Source: Sphingomonas ginsenosidimutans
GTDB taxonomy: Bacteria; Pseudomonadota; Alphaproteobacteria; Sphingomonadales; Sphingomonadaceae
Length of the DNA: 64,000 nt
NCBI RefSeq assembly: GCF_002374835.1
Contig: NZ_NWVD01000001.1
Span: 434,001-498,000, forward strand
Direction: 5' to 3'
The position numbers and the translations under genes are program-made. This document shows, piece after piece, positions 1 through 7,685 of this stretch. How positions within the stretch are numbered: the first letter of the stretch is position 1; each line of letters begins with the position of its first letter. The notes beneath the pieces are model-generated. The model saw only the letters and a list, made by a program, of their open reading frames with translations, ran no database searches and was not told the DNA's origin.

Positions 1-1
1 G

Positions 2-244
2 TGCATCGCGCTGCTCAACGAAATGGAGCGCAGCGGCGAACCGCTGACGATTACGCGGCGCGGCAAGCCGTCGCTGACGCTGACGGCTAAGGGGGAAGGA
101 CGGGTCGGACAGCAGCCGCCCCGCGCGTCGGCGTTCGGGATGTTGCGCCATCCGCAATATCGCTTCGACGATCCCTTAAGCCCGGCGGTGGCGCCGGAGG
201 AATGGGACGCGAACAATCCGGACGAACTGTATCGCGCGCGATGA
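2..244 (+). CDS. Phd/YefM-type antitoxin, C-terminal part (5' end outside window)
   Basis: The reading frame is open from the window edge and carries the typical tail of the DNA-binding half of a Phd-family antitoxin (EPLTITRRGKP), followed by a Pro- and acid-rich C-terminus of the kind that wraps the toxin. Antitoxins of this family bind and inhibit the partner toxin and repress their own operon. The stop codon overlaps the toxin start in an ATGA arrangement, so the pair is translationally coupled. The first residues and the promoter lie outside the window. A MazE- or VapB-fold antitoxin is less likely, because the RRGKP motif is Phd-like. Confidence 0.8.
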   Translation, partial: CIALLNEMERSGEPLTITRRGKPSLTLTAKGEGRVGQQPPRASAFGMLRHPQYRFDDPLSPAVAPEEWDANNPDELYRAR

Positions 245-654
245 TCGTCATCGACACCCACGCGCTGGTGTGGCTGGTTCAGGGTGATCCACGGCTCGGC
301 GCGACGGCGAGGGAGATCATCGAGGAATCGCGGAGCGTCGATGGCGTCTACATCCCGGCCATCGTCCCATGGGAAATCGCGATGCTGGTCGACAAGGATC
401 GCGTGTCGCTGGGGTTGGCGGTCGATGCCTGGTTCGGACACATCCTGGCAAGTCCCGGCTTCCGACTGGCGCCACTGGAACTCGCGACGGCGATCGATGC
501 CGGTCTTCTGCCGGGAAGCATCCATGGCGACCCGGGCGACCGGATCGTGATCGCCACGGCACGCGGCCTGCACCTGCCAGTGCTGACCGCGGACGAAAAG
601 ATCCTCGCCTATGCCGCCGCCGGGCACGTCGGCGCGATCGACGCGCGCGCCTAG
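241..654 (+). CDS. PIN-domain toxin, VapC family
   Basis: A 137-residue PIN-domain protein, the usual VapC length. The N-terminal MIVIDTHALVW carries the first acidic metal ligand (Asp5), a central PWEIAML segment supplies a conserved Glu, and GDPGDRIVIATA near residue 100 carries the next Asp cluster. VapC toxins are Mg-dependent ribonucleases that cleave tRNA or rRNA and halt translation until neutralised. I chose the ATG at 241, which overlaps the antitoxin stop, over an upstream in-frame ATG inside the antitoxin gene. The gene converges with imuB, leaving a gap of about 70 bases without a clear terminator. Confidence 0.88.
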   Translation: MIVIDTHALVWLVQGDPRLGATAREIIEESRSVDGVYIPAIVPWEIAMLVDKDRVSLGLAVDAWFGHILASPGFRLAPLELATAIDAGLLPGSIHGDPGDRIVIATARGLHLPVLTADEKILAYAAAGHVGAIDARA

Positions 655-725
655 CGGCGATCGGCACCGTTCCCGCATCCACCGGCCCACAGGCGCGCAA
701 GCCGCTGCGGACGCCTTGTCGCCGC

Positions 726-3011
726 CTAGCCGAAGGTGCCGTGCATGTACCATGACAGGTCGCCCGTTTCGATGCGTTCGGCGTCGCCGCGGCGGAACAG
801 CCAGAAGCGGCGGCCATCCTCGTCCTCCACCTGATAATAGTCGCGCACCGCATCGCGTTCGGCGGCGCGGCGCCACCATTCGCCGGCGATCCGTTCCGGC
901 CCGTCGCCGCGCACGATGCGGTGCGTCATGCCGCGCCAGGTGAAGCGGCGCGGCGGCTGGTCGGGCAGGCCGGCGATGACATTGTCGACCGGTTCGGGCC
1001 GGCGCAGCAGCCGCGCGGGGCGCGGCCAGCGCGGGTGCCACGGATGGTCGCGCCCGCGCCGGTCGAGCCGGCGCACGTCGTCGCGGGCGGGCGCCGCGGC
1101 GGCGGGCGCCGGCGGATCGAGCGGCGCGGCGGTGGCCACCGACCGTTCGGGCACGTCGCTTTCCACCGCGCGCGCACGCCACAGCCGGCGCGCGCCGATG
1201 CGGTTGACGATCGCATCGACCAGCGGCGCCAGATCGGGGCGCTCGCCCGCCGCCAGATCGTCGTCGAACGCCTGCGCGCCCAGTGGATCGGCGCGCTGTA
1301 CGTGGAGCGCCAGCGTCTCGATCCCGAAACCGGGGTCGAGCCGGTCGATCCGCCGCACCAGCAGCCGCAGCAGGTGGTCGGGTGCGCGGGTGGGGCGCGC
1401 CAGCCCGACGCGGACCAGCTGCACCGCGGCATCGACGCGCGTTGCCGCCAGCACCACCGATCGCGCGCCCCGCCCGGCGCGCGCCAGTTCGTCGCACAGC
1501 CGCGCGACCAGCCGGGCGATCCAGTGCGCGATCGGCTCGGCGGTCAGCAGCGGCTCGGCGAAGCGTTGCTCCACGACGATCGCGGTCGGCGGTACGACCG
1601 GGGCGAGCGGTTCGGCGACTCGCCCGCTCGCCTGGTCGAGCCGGTCGGCCACCTGCCGCCCGAAGCGGCGCACCAGCGGCGCGCGGGGCAGCGCCGCCAG
1701 CTGCCCGACCGTGTCCACCCCCAGCCGGCGCAGCAGTTCGAGCGCATGATCCTCCACGCGCAGCGCGGCGGCGGGCAGCGGCGCGATCGCGGCGATCGTT
1801 TCGCCGGGCGGCAGGACCGTCACTCCGCCAGCGCCGGGCCGCGCATGATGCGCGCAGGCCCAGGCCGCGCCGGTCGTGTCGGCGATCGCGAGCCGCGCGG
1901 TGATCCCCAGCCGCGCCAGCAGCCGCACGATCCGCCGCGCCATCCGCGCTTCCCCGCCATGCAGATGCGCGACGCCGGTCACGTCCAGGAACAGCGATTG
2001 CGCATCCGCGATCGCCACCACCGGGGTCCAGCGTTGCGCCAGCGCCACCGCCAGCCGGTGGAGGTCGCGCGCGTCGCCATCGGGATCGGCATCGCGCACC
2101 ACCACGTCAGGCGTCGCGGCGCGCACCTGCGTCAGCGCCATGCCCGGCGCGATCCCCAGCGCGCGCGCGGCGGGGGAGGCGGCGGTGATCTCCACCCGGC
2201 TGCCGATCTTGTGCACGGTGACGAGCGGCGCGGCGCCATCGCCGGCCGCGGGCGGCGCGCTGCGGGGATCGGGCGGGCAGACGCGCGCGACCGTGTCCGC
2301 GGTGCTGCGTCCGGTGTCGAAGAAGGCGGCGACATCCTTCACCGTCGCGCCGGCGTCGTTGGAGCCGGGACGGCGCTCCTTCGCGGCGAGTTTGTCGGGA
2401 TGGGGGCCGTCGCCGGGGTAGCGGATCGCGGGCATCGTGCGCCAGGTGGCGAGGGGAACGGGCGCGCCCGCTCCTTTCGTCACCCCAGCGGAGGCTGGGG
2501 GTCCTGCGTGGCGTCGGCAGTCCTCTTGCCGCGAGGGATCCCGGCCTTCGCCGGGATGACGGTGCGAAGGCAGCGGATCGGGGCAGGGCGCGCGCATTCC
2601 TGCGTCCGTCCTGCGCACCGGCACCCCGGCGGGTTCCGGCCAGCCGCTCGCCTTGCCGCCGTCATCGCCGGGCAGCCTTTTGTACGGATGGTCGGCCGCC
2701 TCGCTGCGGCGCCCCATCTCGCGCATCGGCGGGCGCTGGTGCGCGGGCAGCGCGGCGATGCGGCGGGCGACGTCGGCGCGGGTGTCGCCGCCCCATACGC
2801 CGCTTTCCTCCCGCGCCCATTTCGCGCCGGGGCGCCAGCCGCTGTTGCGCGGCGCATCGCACTGCTTGCCGCCCTGTTCGGCATCGCTCGCCGCCTTGAG
2901 CGCGGCAAGATCGAGCGCCACGCGCTCAGGCGGCGGCGCGAGCGCCGGCTCCGCCCGCCGCAGCCGGTCGATCGACCAGTCGGGCAGGTAGAGCGATGCG
3001 ACCCGTTTCAT
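726..3011 (-). CDS. imuB: ImuB, inactive Y-family polymerase-like mutasome subunit
   Basis: A 761-residue ImuB homologue. The N-terminus MKRVASLYLPDWSIDRL is the conserved start of the family. The Y-family palm and fingers run from about residue 240 (VTVHKIGSRVEITA), followed by thumb and little-finger regions, and the C-terminus RFWLFRRGD is characteristic. ImuB binds the beta clamp and links ImuA and DnaE2 in error-prone lesion bypass. The long poorly conserved stretch at about residues 40-230 contains a REPIN-like palindrome pair translated in frame. The ATG at 3011 lies inside imuA, giving an 86-base overlap. No dnaE2 follows: the next genes downstream are the toxin-antitoxin pair on the other strand. 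The gene is expected to be SOS-induced with imuA. Confidence 0.9.
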   Translation of the reverse strand: MKRVASLYLPDWSIDRLRRAEPALAPPPERVALDLAALKAASDAEQGGKQCDAPRNSGWRPGAKWAREESGVWGGDTRADVARRIAALPAHQRPPMREMGRRSEAADHPYKRLPGDDGGKASGWPEPAGVPVRRTDAGMRAPCPDPLPSHRHPGEGRDPSRQEDCRRHAGPPASAGVTKGAGAPVPLATWRTMPAIRYPGDGPHPDKLAAKERRPGSNDAGATVKDVAAFFDTGRSTADTVARVCPPDPRSAPPAAGDGAAPLVTVHKIGSRVEITAASPAARALGIAPGMALTQVRAATPDVVVRDADPDGDARDLHRLAVALAQRWTPVVAIADAQSLFLDVTGVAHLHGGEARMARRIVRLLARLGITARLAIADTTGAAWACAHHARPGAGGVTVLPPGETIAAIAPLPAAALRVEDHALELLRRLGVDTVGQLAALPRAPLVRRFGRQVADRLDQASGRVAEPLAPVVPPTAIVVEQRFAEPLLTAEPIAHWIARLVARLCDELARAGRGARSVVLAATRVDAAVQLVRVGLARPTRAPDHLLRLLVRRIDRLDPGFGIETLALHVQRADPLGAQAFDDDLAAGERPDLAPLVDAIVNRIGARRLWRARAVESDVPERSVATAAPLDPPAPAAAAPARDDVRRLDRRGRDHPWHPRWPRPARLLRRPEPVDNVIAGLPDQPPRRFTWRGMTHRIVRGDGPERIAGEWWRRAAERDAVRDYYQVEDEDGRRFWLFRRGDAERIETGDLSWYMHGTFG
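2479..2560. repeat. REPIN-like palindrome pair inside imuB
   Basis: Two GC-rich palindromes face each other about 35 bases apart: an imperfect one at 2482-2502 (CCCCAGCGGAGGCTGGGG core) and one at 2538-2557 (CCCGGCCTTCGCCGGG core). GTCA and TGAC edges flank the pair. The same architecture recurs at 5198, 32339 and 46335 in intergenic DNA. Here it is read through as part of imuB without breaking the frame (HPGEGRDP and PASAGVT on the coding strand). Confidence 0.8.
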
Positions 3012-3675
3012 CGCATGCCTCCACAAGCAGTTGGAAAGATTCGCCGCCGCGCTGCCGCGCCAGCGCGACGTCCCAACGCGCGCGCCCGATTCCCGCGACC
3101 GGCAGCGGCGCTGAGGGAGCCGAGGCGATGCGCCAGCGCGTGACCGCGGCGGACGGGACAGCGAAGGGGTCGGCATCCTCACGCGCGTGCCGCTTCAGCA
3201 GCAGTGCGATCGTCCGCCCACCCTCGGCCGCCAGTTGCAGCCGGCGGGTCGAGGCCATCGCGGCGCGGCGCGTCTCCCCGATTACCGCGCCCAGCGCACG
3301 GTGGCGCAATCCTTCCTCCATCAGCGCCAGCACCTCGGCATCGTCGGCCGCCTCGGCATAGAGGACGCGCTCCGGCGACAGGCCGGACTGGTAGAGGCCG
3401 GGCGCGAACAGGTCGCGGCGGCGCACCACCCACAGCACCGGCCCCCACGCGCGCGCCGCGATCCCGGCCAGGAACAGCGTGGCGGAGGCATCGTCGCCCA
3501 GCGCCGGGGTGGCGGCGGCGACCTCGTGCAGCGCATCCAGCCGCAGCCCGCCGTCCGTCAGCCGCGAATCGATCGCCTCGGCACCGAAGGGCAGCACCGC
3601 ACGGCGGCGATGGCCGTCGCCTTCGATGGCGCGGAGCGTGGCGCGCAGCGATTCGAGGACGCTCGGACAGGTCAC
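2926..3675 (-). CDS. imuA: ImuA, RecA-like mutasome protein
   Basis: About 249 residues with a RecA/SulA-like fold. Visible landmarks are LHEVAAATPALGDDA, WGPVLWVVRRRDLFAPGLYQ and EGGRTIALLLKRH. ImuA works with ImuB and DnaE2 in SOS mutagenesis. The start is uncertain. A TTG at 3702 opens the frame further upstream but sits almost on the LexA box; the GTG at 3675 has a GGGAG sequence about 10 bases ahead and matches the usual family N-terminus (PSVLESLRATLRAIEG), so I prefer it. The 3' end overlaps imuB by 86 bases. Confidence 0.87.
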   Translation of the reverse strand: MTCPSVLESLRATLRAIEGDGHRRRAVLPFGAEAIDSRLTDGGLRLDALHEVAAATPALGDDASATLFLAGIAARAWGPVLWVVRRRDLFAPGLYQSGLSPERVLYAEAADDAEVLALMEEGLRHRALGAVIGETRRAAMASTRRLQLAAEGGRTIALLLKRHAREDADPFAVPSAAVTRWRIASAPSAPLPVAGIGRARWDVALARQRGGESFQLLVEACDETGRIALPARLVDRPAAAGGAGARAAA

Positions 3676-3704
3676 GGGTGGCACGACTCCCAGGAAGGAC
3701 AATA

Positions 3705-3740
3705 GTTCCTATTTTGTTCTCATGATGCGAGTCGAGTCAA
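3705..3740 (-). promoter_or_regulatory. LexA (SOS) box and promoter of imuAB
   Basis: GTTC at 3705-3708 and GTTC at 3716-3719 are separated by exactly seven bases, the alphaproteobacterial LexA operator. On the minus strand a TTGACT -35 candidate lies at 3740-3735, and an 18-base spacer puts the -10 (CAAAAT) inside the box, so LexA binding would block the promoter. imuA begins directly downstream. Confidence 0.88.
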
Positions 3741-3826
3741 TCCATTGCCGCCACGATGTTTTCGGACCCGTGGGATGCGTTCCCGGCATTTTCCTGTCGC
3801 ACAAAGACGCCCCGACCCTCTTTCGC

Positions 3827-3860
3827 TTCGCTTGAAATATAATTACAAGCGAATGATACT
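3827..3860 (+). promoter_or_regulatory. Probable promoter and operator of the bkd operon
   Basis: An 8-bp inverted repeat, TTCGCTTG (3827-3834) and CAAGCGAA (3846-3853), flanks an AT-only 11-bp spacer. Overlapping it is a sigma70-like promoter: TTGAAA at 3832-3837, 17 bases, GATACT at 3855-3860. The repeat covers the -35 element and spacer, a typical repressor position. The regulator is not identifiable from the window. Confidence 0.55.
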
Positions 3861-3905
3861 AGTGGTCGCGCACCCGTCGGGGTGGCGATGCCCGAGGAGA
3901 GTGAC

Positions 3906-5186
3906 GTGGTTGACGCGCTGAGCAACCTGAAGCCGCTGTCGCTGCACGTGCCGGAGCCGAAATTCCGGCCCGGCGATGCGGTGGACTTCGCCGATGTCGA
4001 GGTGCCCGCCGCCGGATCGGTGCGCCGCCCCGACACCCTGGCGCCGGCGCAGGACTTCACCGACCTGGCTTATACGATGGTGCGCGTGCTGGACGAGGAC
4101 GGGCAGGCGGTCGGCCCGTGGAACCCGCAACTGTCCCCCGACCGCCTGCGCCGGATGCTGCGCGACATGGCGATGGTGCGCGCCTTCGACGAACGCATGT
4201 TCCGCGCGCAGCGGCAGGGCAAGACCAGCTTCTACATGAAGTCGCTGGGCGAGGAGGCGGTGGCGATCGCCGCCGCGCATGCGCTGGACGACGAGGACAT
4301 GTGCTTCCCGTCCTACCGCCAGCAGGGGTTGCTGATCGCGCGCGGCTGCCCGCTGGTCGACATGATGAACCAGATCTATTCGAACACTGGCGACAAGCTG
4401 CAGGGCAAGCAGTTGCCGATCATGTATTCGGAAAAGCGCTTCGGCTTCTTCTCGATCTCCGGCAACCTGACGACGCAATATCCGCAGGCGGTCGGCTGGG
4501 CGATGGCATCGGCGTCGAAGGGCGACACGCGGATCGCCGCGACCTGGTGCGGGGAGGGTTCGACTGCGGAGGGCGACTTCCACTCCGCGCTGACCTTCGC
4601 CACGGTCTATCGCGCGCCGGTGATCTTCAACGTCGTCAACAATCAATGGGCGATCAGCAGCTTCTCGGGCTTCGCGGGGGCGGAGGCGACGACCTTCGCC
4701 GCGCGCGCGATCGGTTACGGGATCGCCGGGCTGCGCGTGGACGGCAATGACGCGCTGGCGGTCTATGCCGCGACCGCCTGGGCCGCGGAGCGCGCGCGCA
4801 CCAACGCCGGGCCGACACTGATCGAACATTTCACCTATCGCGCGGAAGGCCATTCGACGTCGGACGACCCGACGCAATATCGCTCCGCGGGCGAGCCGAC
4901 CGCCTGGCCGCTGGGCGACCCGATCCGGCGGCTGAAGGATCATCTGATCGCGCTCGGCGAATGGGACGAGGACCGTCAGGCGGCGATGGACCGCGAGGTC
5001 GCGGAGGCGGTGAAGACCGCGCAGAAGGAGGCCGAGAAGAACGGCATCCTGGGCCACGGCCTGCACCAGCCGCTCGACACGCTGTTCGACGGCGTGTTCG
5101 AGGAGATGCCCTGGCATTTGCGCGAACAGCGCCAGCAGATGATCGACGAGGAAACCGCGAGCGGGCGGCCATGGGCGCGCAAGTGA
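3906..5186 (+). CDS. bkdA1: Branched-chain 2-oxoacid dehydrogenase E1 component, alpha subunit
   Basis: Thiamine-diphosphate-dependent E1 alpha subunit, about 426 residues. It decarboxylates the 2-oxoacids of Val, Leu and Ile and hands the acyl group to the E2 lipoyl arm. The ThDP motif is present (WCGEGSTAEGDFH, then FNVVNNQWAIS). The phosphorylation-loop sequence EGHSTSDDPTQYRS is kept; in mitochondrial BCKDH the matching Ser is the regulatory phosphosite. The start is taken at GTG 3906, five bases after a GAGGAGA ribosome-binding site; GTG 3882 and ATG 3888 are alternatives. First gene of the bkd operon; the E1 beta gene follows after an intervening REPIN-like element. Confidence 0.93.
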   Translation: MVDALSNLKPLSLHVPEPKFRPGDAVDFADVEVPAAGSVRRPDTLAPAQDFTDLAYTMVRVLDEDGQAVGPWNPQLSPDRLRRMLRDMAMVRAFDERMFRAQRQGKTSFYMKSLGEEAVAIAAAHALDDEDMCFPSYRQQGLLIARGCPLVDMMNQIYSNTGDKLQGKQLPIMYSEKRFGFFSISGNLTTQYPQAVGWAMASASKGDTRIAATWCGEGSTAEGDFHSALTFATVYRAPVIFNVVNNQWAISSFSGFAGAEATTFAARAIGYGIAGLRVDGNDALAVYAATAWAAERARTNAGPTLIEHFTYRAEGHSTSDDPTQYRSAGEPTAWPLGDPIRRLKDHLIALGEWDEDRQAAMDREVAEAVKTAQKEAEKNGILGHGLHQPLDTLFDGVFEEMPWHLREQRQQMIDEETASGRPWARK

Positions 5187-5197
5187 CAATGGCATCC

Positions 5198-5277
5198 GTC
5201 ACCCCGGCGAACGCCGGGGTCTCGCGCCGCAAGGGCGCGCTTCGTAACAGGGAGATCCCAGCGTTCGCTGGGATGAC
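5198..5277. repeat. REPIN-like palindrome pair between the E1 genes
   Basis: Perfect palindromes at 5201-5220 (ACCCCGGCGAACGCCGGGGT) and 5255-5274 (ATCCCAGCGTTCGCTGGGAT) are bordered by GTC and GAC. They fill nearly the whole gap between the E1 alpha and E1 beta genes. In mRNA each would form a stable hairpin. Confidence 0.85.
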
Positions 5278-5283
5278 GTTGCT

Positions 5284-6333
5284 TTGACCGACACGATCGA
5301 ACAGCCGGTGGACGATACCACCACCCGCATGAACATGATCCAGGCGATCAATTCCGCGATGGACGTCACGATGGCGCGCGATCCGGCGATCGTCGTCATG
5401 GGGGAGGACGTCGGCTATTTCGGCGGCGTCTTCCGCGCGACGGCGGGGCTGCAGAAGAAATACGGCAAGACCCGCGTCTTCGACACCCCGATCACCGAAT
5501 GCGGAATCATCGGCGTGGCGGTCGGCATGGGCGCCTATGGCCTGCGCCCCGTCCCGGAAATCCAGTTCGCCGATTACATCTACCCTGCGCTGGACCAGCT
5601 GGTCAGCGAGGCGGCGCGGCTGCGCTATCGTTCGGGGGGCGAGTTCACCGCGCCGCTGACGGTGCGCTCGCCGTTCGGCGGCGGCATCTTCGGCGGGCAG
5701 ACGCATTCGCAGTCGCCGGAGGGCATCTTCACCCATGTGTCGGGCGTGAAGACCGTCATCCCCTCCACCCCCTATGACGCCAAGGGGCTGCTGATCGCCG
5801 CGATCGAGGACAATGACCCGGTGATCTTCTTCGAGCCGAAGCGCATCTACAACGGTCCGTTCAACGGCCATTGGGACCGCCCGGCGGAGAACTGGTCGAA
5901 GCACCCCGGCGGCGCGGTGCCGGAGGGTTATTACACGATCCCGCTGGGCAAGGCGAACGTGGTCCGCGCGGGCGAGGCGGTGACGATGCTCGCTTACGGC
6001 ACGATGGTGCATGTCTGCGCGCAGGTCGTCGCCGATACCGGCGTCGATGCCGAGATCGTCGACCTGCGCACGCTCGTCCCCCTCGACATCGAGACGATCG
6101 AGGCGAGCGTGAAGAAGACCGGCCGCTGCATGATCGTCCACGAGGCGACGCGCACCAGCGGCTTCGGGGCGGAGCTGGCGGCGTTGGTGCAGGAGCGCTG
6201 CTTCTACCACCTGGAAGCGCCGGTCGTGCGCGTCACCGGCTTCGACACGCCGTACCCGCACAGCCTGGAATGGGCCTATTTCCCCGGACCCGTGCGGATC
6301 GGCCAGGCGCTCAAGAAGATTCTGAAGGACTAA
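5284..6333 (+). CDS. bkdA2: Branched-chain 2-oxoacid dehydrogenase E1 component, beta subunit
   Basis: About 349 residues of the E1 beta family (transketolase pyrimidine domain, then transketolase C-terminal domain). The N-terminal core MNMIQAINSAMDVTMARDP and the ThDP-activating Glu region VVMGEDVGYFGGVFRAT are intact, and the central FGGGIFGGQTHSQSPE is family-typical. It forms the alpha2beta2 heterotetramer with the preceding gene product. The start is uncertain: TTG 5284 gives a short N-terminal extension common in relatives, while ATG 5329 begins at the conserved core. The REPIN-like element immediately upstream leaves no good ribosome-binding site, which may lower translation relative to E1 alpha. 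E2 follows after five bases. Confidence 0.92.
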   Translation: MTDTIEQPVDDTTTRMNMIQAINSAMDVTMARDPAIVVMGEDVGYFGGVFRATAGLQKKYGKTRVFDTPITECGIIGVAVGMGAYGLRPVPEIQFADYIYPALDQLVSEAARLRYRSGGEFTAPLTVRSPFGGGIFGGQTHSQSPEGIFTHVSGVKTVIPSTPYDAKGLLIAAIEDNDPVIFFEPKRIYNGPFNGHWDRPAENWSKHPGGAVPEGYYTIPLGKANVVRAGEAVTMLAYGTMVHVCAQVVADTGVDAEIVDLRTLVPLDIETIEASVKKTGRCMIVHEATRTSGFGAELAALVQERCFYHLEAPVVRVTGFDTPYPHSLEWAYFPGPVRIGQALKKILKD

Positions 6334-6338
6334 GGCAG

Positions 6339-7664
6339 ATGGCGCGTTTCACCTTCAAGCTGCCCGACATCGGCGAGGGCATTTCCGAGGCGGAGATCGT
6401 GGCGTGGCACGTCAAGGTCGGCGACCGTGTCGAGGAGGACCAGAGCCTCGCCGACATGATGACCGACAAGGCGACGGTAGAGATGGAATCGCCGGTCGCG
6501 GGCGTGGTGGTCGAGATCGCGGGCGAGGTCGGCGACCAGGTGTCGATCGGCGCGCCGCTGGTGGTGATCGAGACCGAGGGCGAGGGCGAGGGGGCGGCCA
6601 CCGAGCCGGACACGCTGGAAGCCGAAAACCCCGGTGTCGAGGAAGCGGCCGATAAACTCTCTCCCCCACGGGGAGAGAGTTTGGGTGAGGGGGCGGTGTC
6701 TGATGGAGAGGTCGGTCTCGGTGAGACCCCGGCCCCTCACCCCAACCCTCTCCCCGCAGGGGAGAGGGAGTCAGGCGCGCGCCAAACCCCCGTCCTCGCT
6801 TCCCCCGCGGTGCGTGCGCGCGCGACGGATCTGGGCGTCGACCTGTCGCAGGTGCGCATCGCCGAGGGCGATCGCATCCGCCATTCCGACCTCGACGCCT
6901 ATCTGCGCTACAACGCCGGGCAGGGTTACCAGCGCCCCCATGCCAGCCACGCGCGCGCCGACGAGGAGGTGCGCGTCATCGGGATGCGCCGCCGTATCGC
7001 CGAGAATATGGCGGCGTCGAAGCGCAACATCCCGCACTTCACCTATGTCGACGAGATCGATGTCACCGAACTGGAGCTGGTGCGCGCGGACCTGAACGCC
7101 TACCGCGGGCCGCGGCCGAAGCTGACGATGCTGCCACTGCTGATCGTCGCCATCTGTCGCACCTTGCCCGATTTTCCGATGCTCAACGCGCGCTACGACG
7201 ATGAGGCGGGCGTGGTGACGCGGTCGGGGCGGGTGCATCTGGGAATGGCGACGCAGACCGATGCGGGGCTGACCGTGCCCGTCATTCGCGACGCGCAGGA
7301 CCGCAACGTCTGGCAGCTGGCGAGCGAGATCACGCGGCTGGCGGAGGCGGCGCGCGCCAGCAAGCTGAAGCCGGACGAGATGGGCGGGGGGACGATCACC
7401 GTCACCTCGCTGGGGCCGCTGGGCGGGATCGCGACCACTCCGGTCATCAACCGCCCCGAAGTGGCGATCATCGGGCCGAACAGGATCGTCGAGCGGCCGG
7501 TGTTCCGACCGAACGGGCAGGGGGGCGACGATATCGTGCGGGCGAAGCTGATGAACCTGTCGATCAGCTGCGATCATCGCGTGGTCGATGGCTGGGACGC
7601 GGCCAGTTACGTCCAGGCGCTGAAGAAGCTGCTGGAGACGCCGGTGCTGTTGTTCGCGGACTGA
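6339..7664 (+). CDS. bkdB: Branched-chain 2-oxoacid dehydrogenase E2, dihydrolipoamide acyltransferase
   Basis: E2 core of the complex, 441 residues. The N-terminal lipoyl domain carries the lipoylated Lys44 (MMTDKATVEM). The peripheral-subunit-binding domain is near residues 150-190 (ASPAVRARATDLGVDLSQV). The C-terminal catalytic domain ends with SCDHRVVDGWDAASY, where His413 and Asp417 form the HxxxDG motif. The linker between the first two domains contains about 39 residues encoded by a palindromic repeat. No E3 gene follows, so lipoamide dehydrogenase must come from elsewhere. The ATG is preceded by AAGGCAG, five bases after the E1 beta stop. Confidence 0.95.
   Translation: MARFTFKLPDIGEGISEAEIVAWHVKVGDRVEEDQSLADMMTDKATVEMESPVAGVVVEIAGEVGDQVSIGAPLVVIETEGEGEGAATEPDTLEAENPGVEEAADKLSPPRGESLGEGAVSDGEVGLGETPAPHPNPLPAGERESGARQTPVLASPAVRARATDLGVDLSQVRIAEGDRIRHSDLDAYLRYNAGQGYQRPHASHARADEEVRVIGMRRRIAENMAASKRNIPHFTYVDEIDVTELELVRADLNAYRGPRPKLTMLPLLIVAICRTLPDFPMLNARYDDEAGVVTRSGRVHLGMATQTDAGLTVPVIRDAQDRNVWQLASEITRLAEAARASKLKPDEMGGGTITVTSLGPLGGIATTPVINRPEVAIIGPNRIVERPVFRPNGQGGDDIVRAKLMNLSISCDHRVVDGWDAASYVQALKKLLETPVLLFAD
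6655..6770. repeat. Second repeat family, palindromic element inside the E2 linker
   Basis: A 12-bp stem around CAC (6655-6681, arms AACTCTCTCCCC and GGGGAGAGAGTT) and a 10-bp stem around GCA (6746-6768, arms CCCTCTCCCC and GGGGAGAGGG) flank an inner GGGTGAGG...CCTCACCC pairing. The element reads in frame as a Pro-, Gly- and Glu-rich linker (PHPNPLPAGERE). It differs in sequence from the CCCGG-type pairs elsewhere in the window. Confidence 0.82.
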
Positions 7665-7685
7665 TAGCGGTGCATGGGGGCGCCC

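Noticed and set aside
3843..6261. Long minus-strand open frames (about 450 and 476 codons) across the E1 genes.
   Set aside because: They mirror the codon pattern of the E1 alpha and E1 beta genes and contain no recognisable motif.
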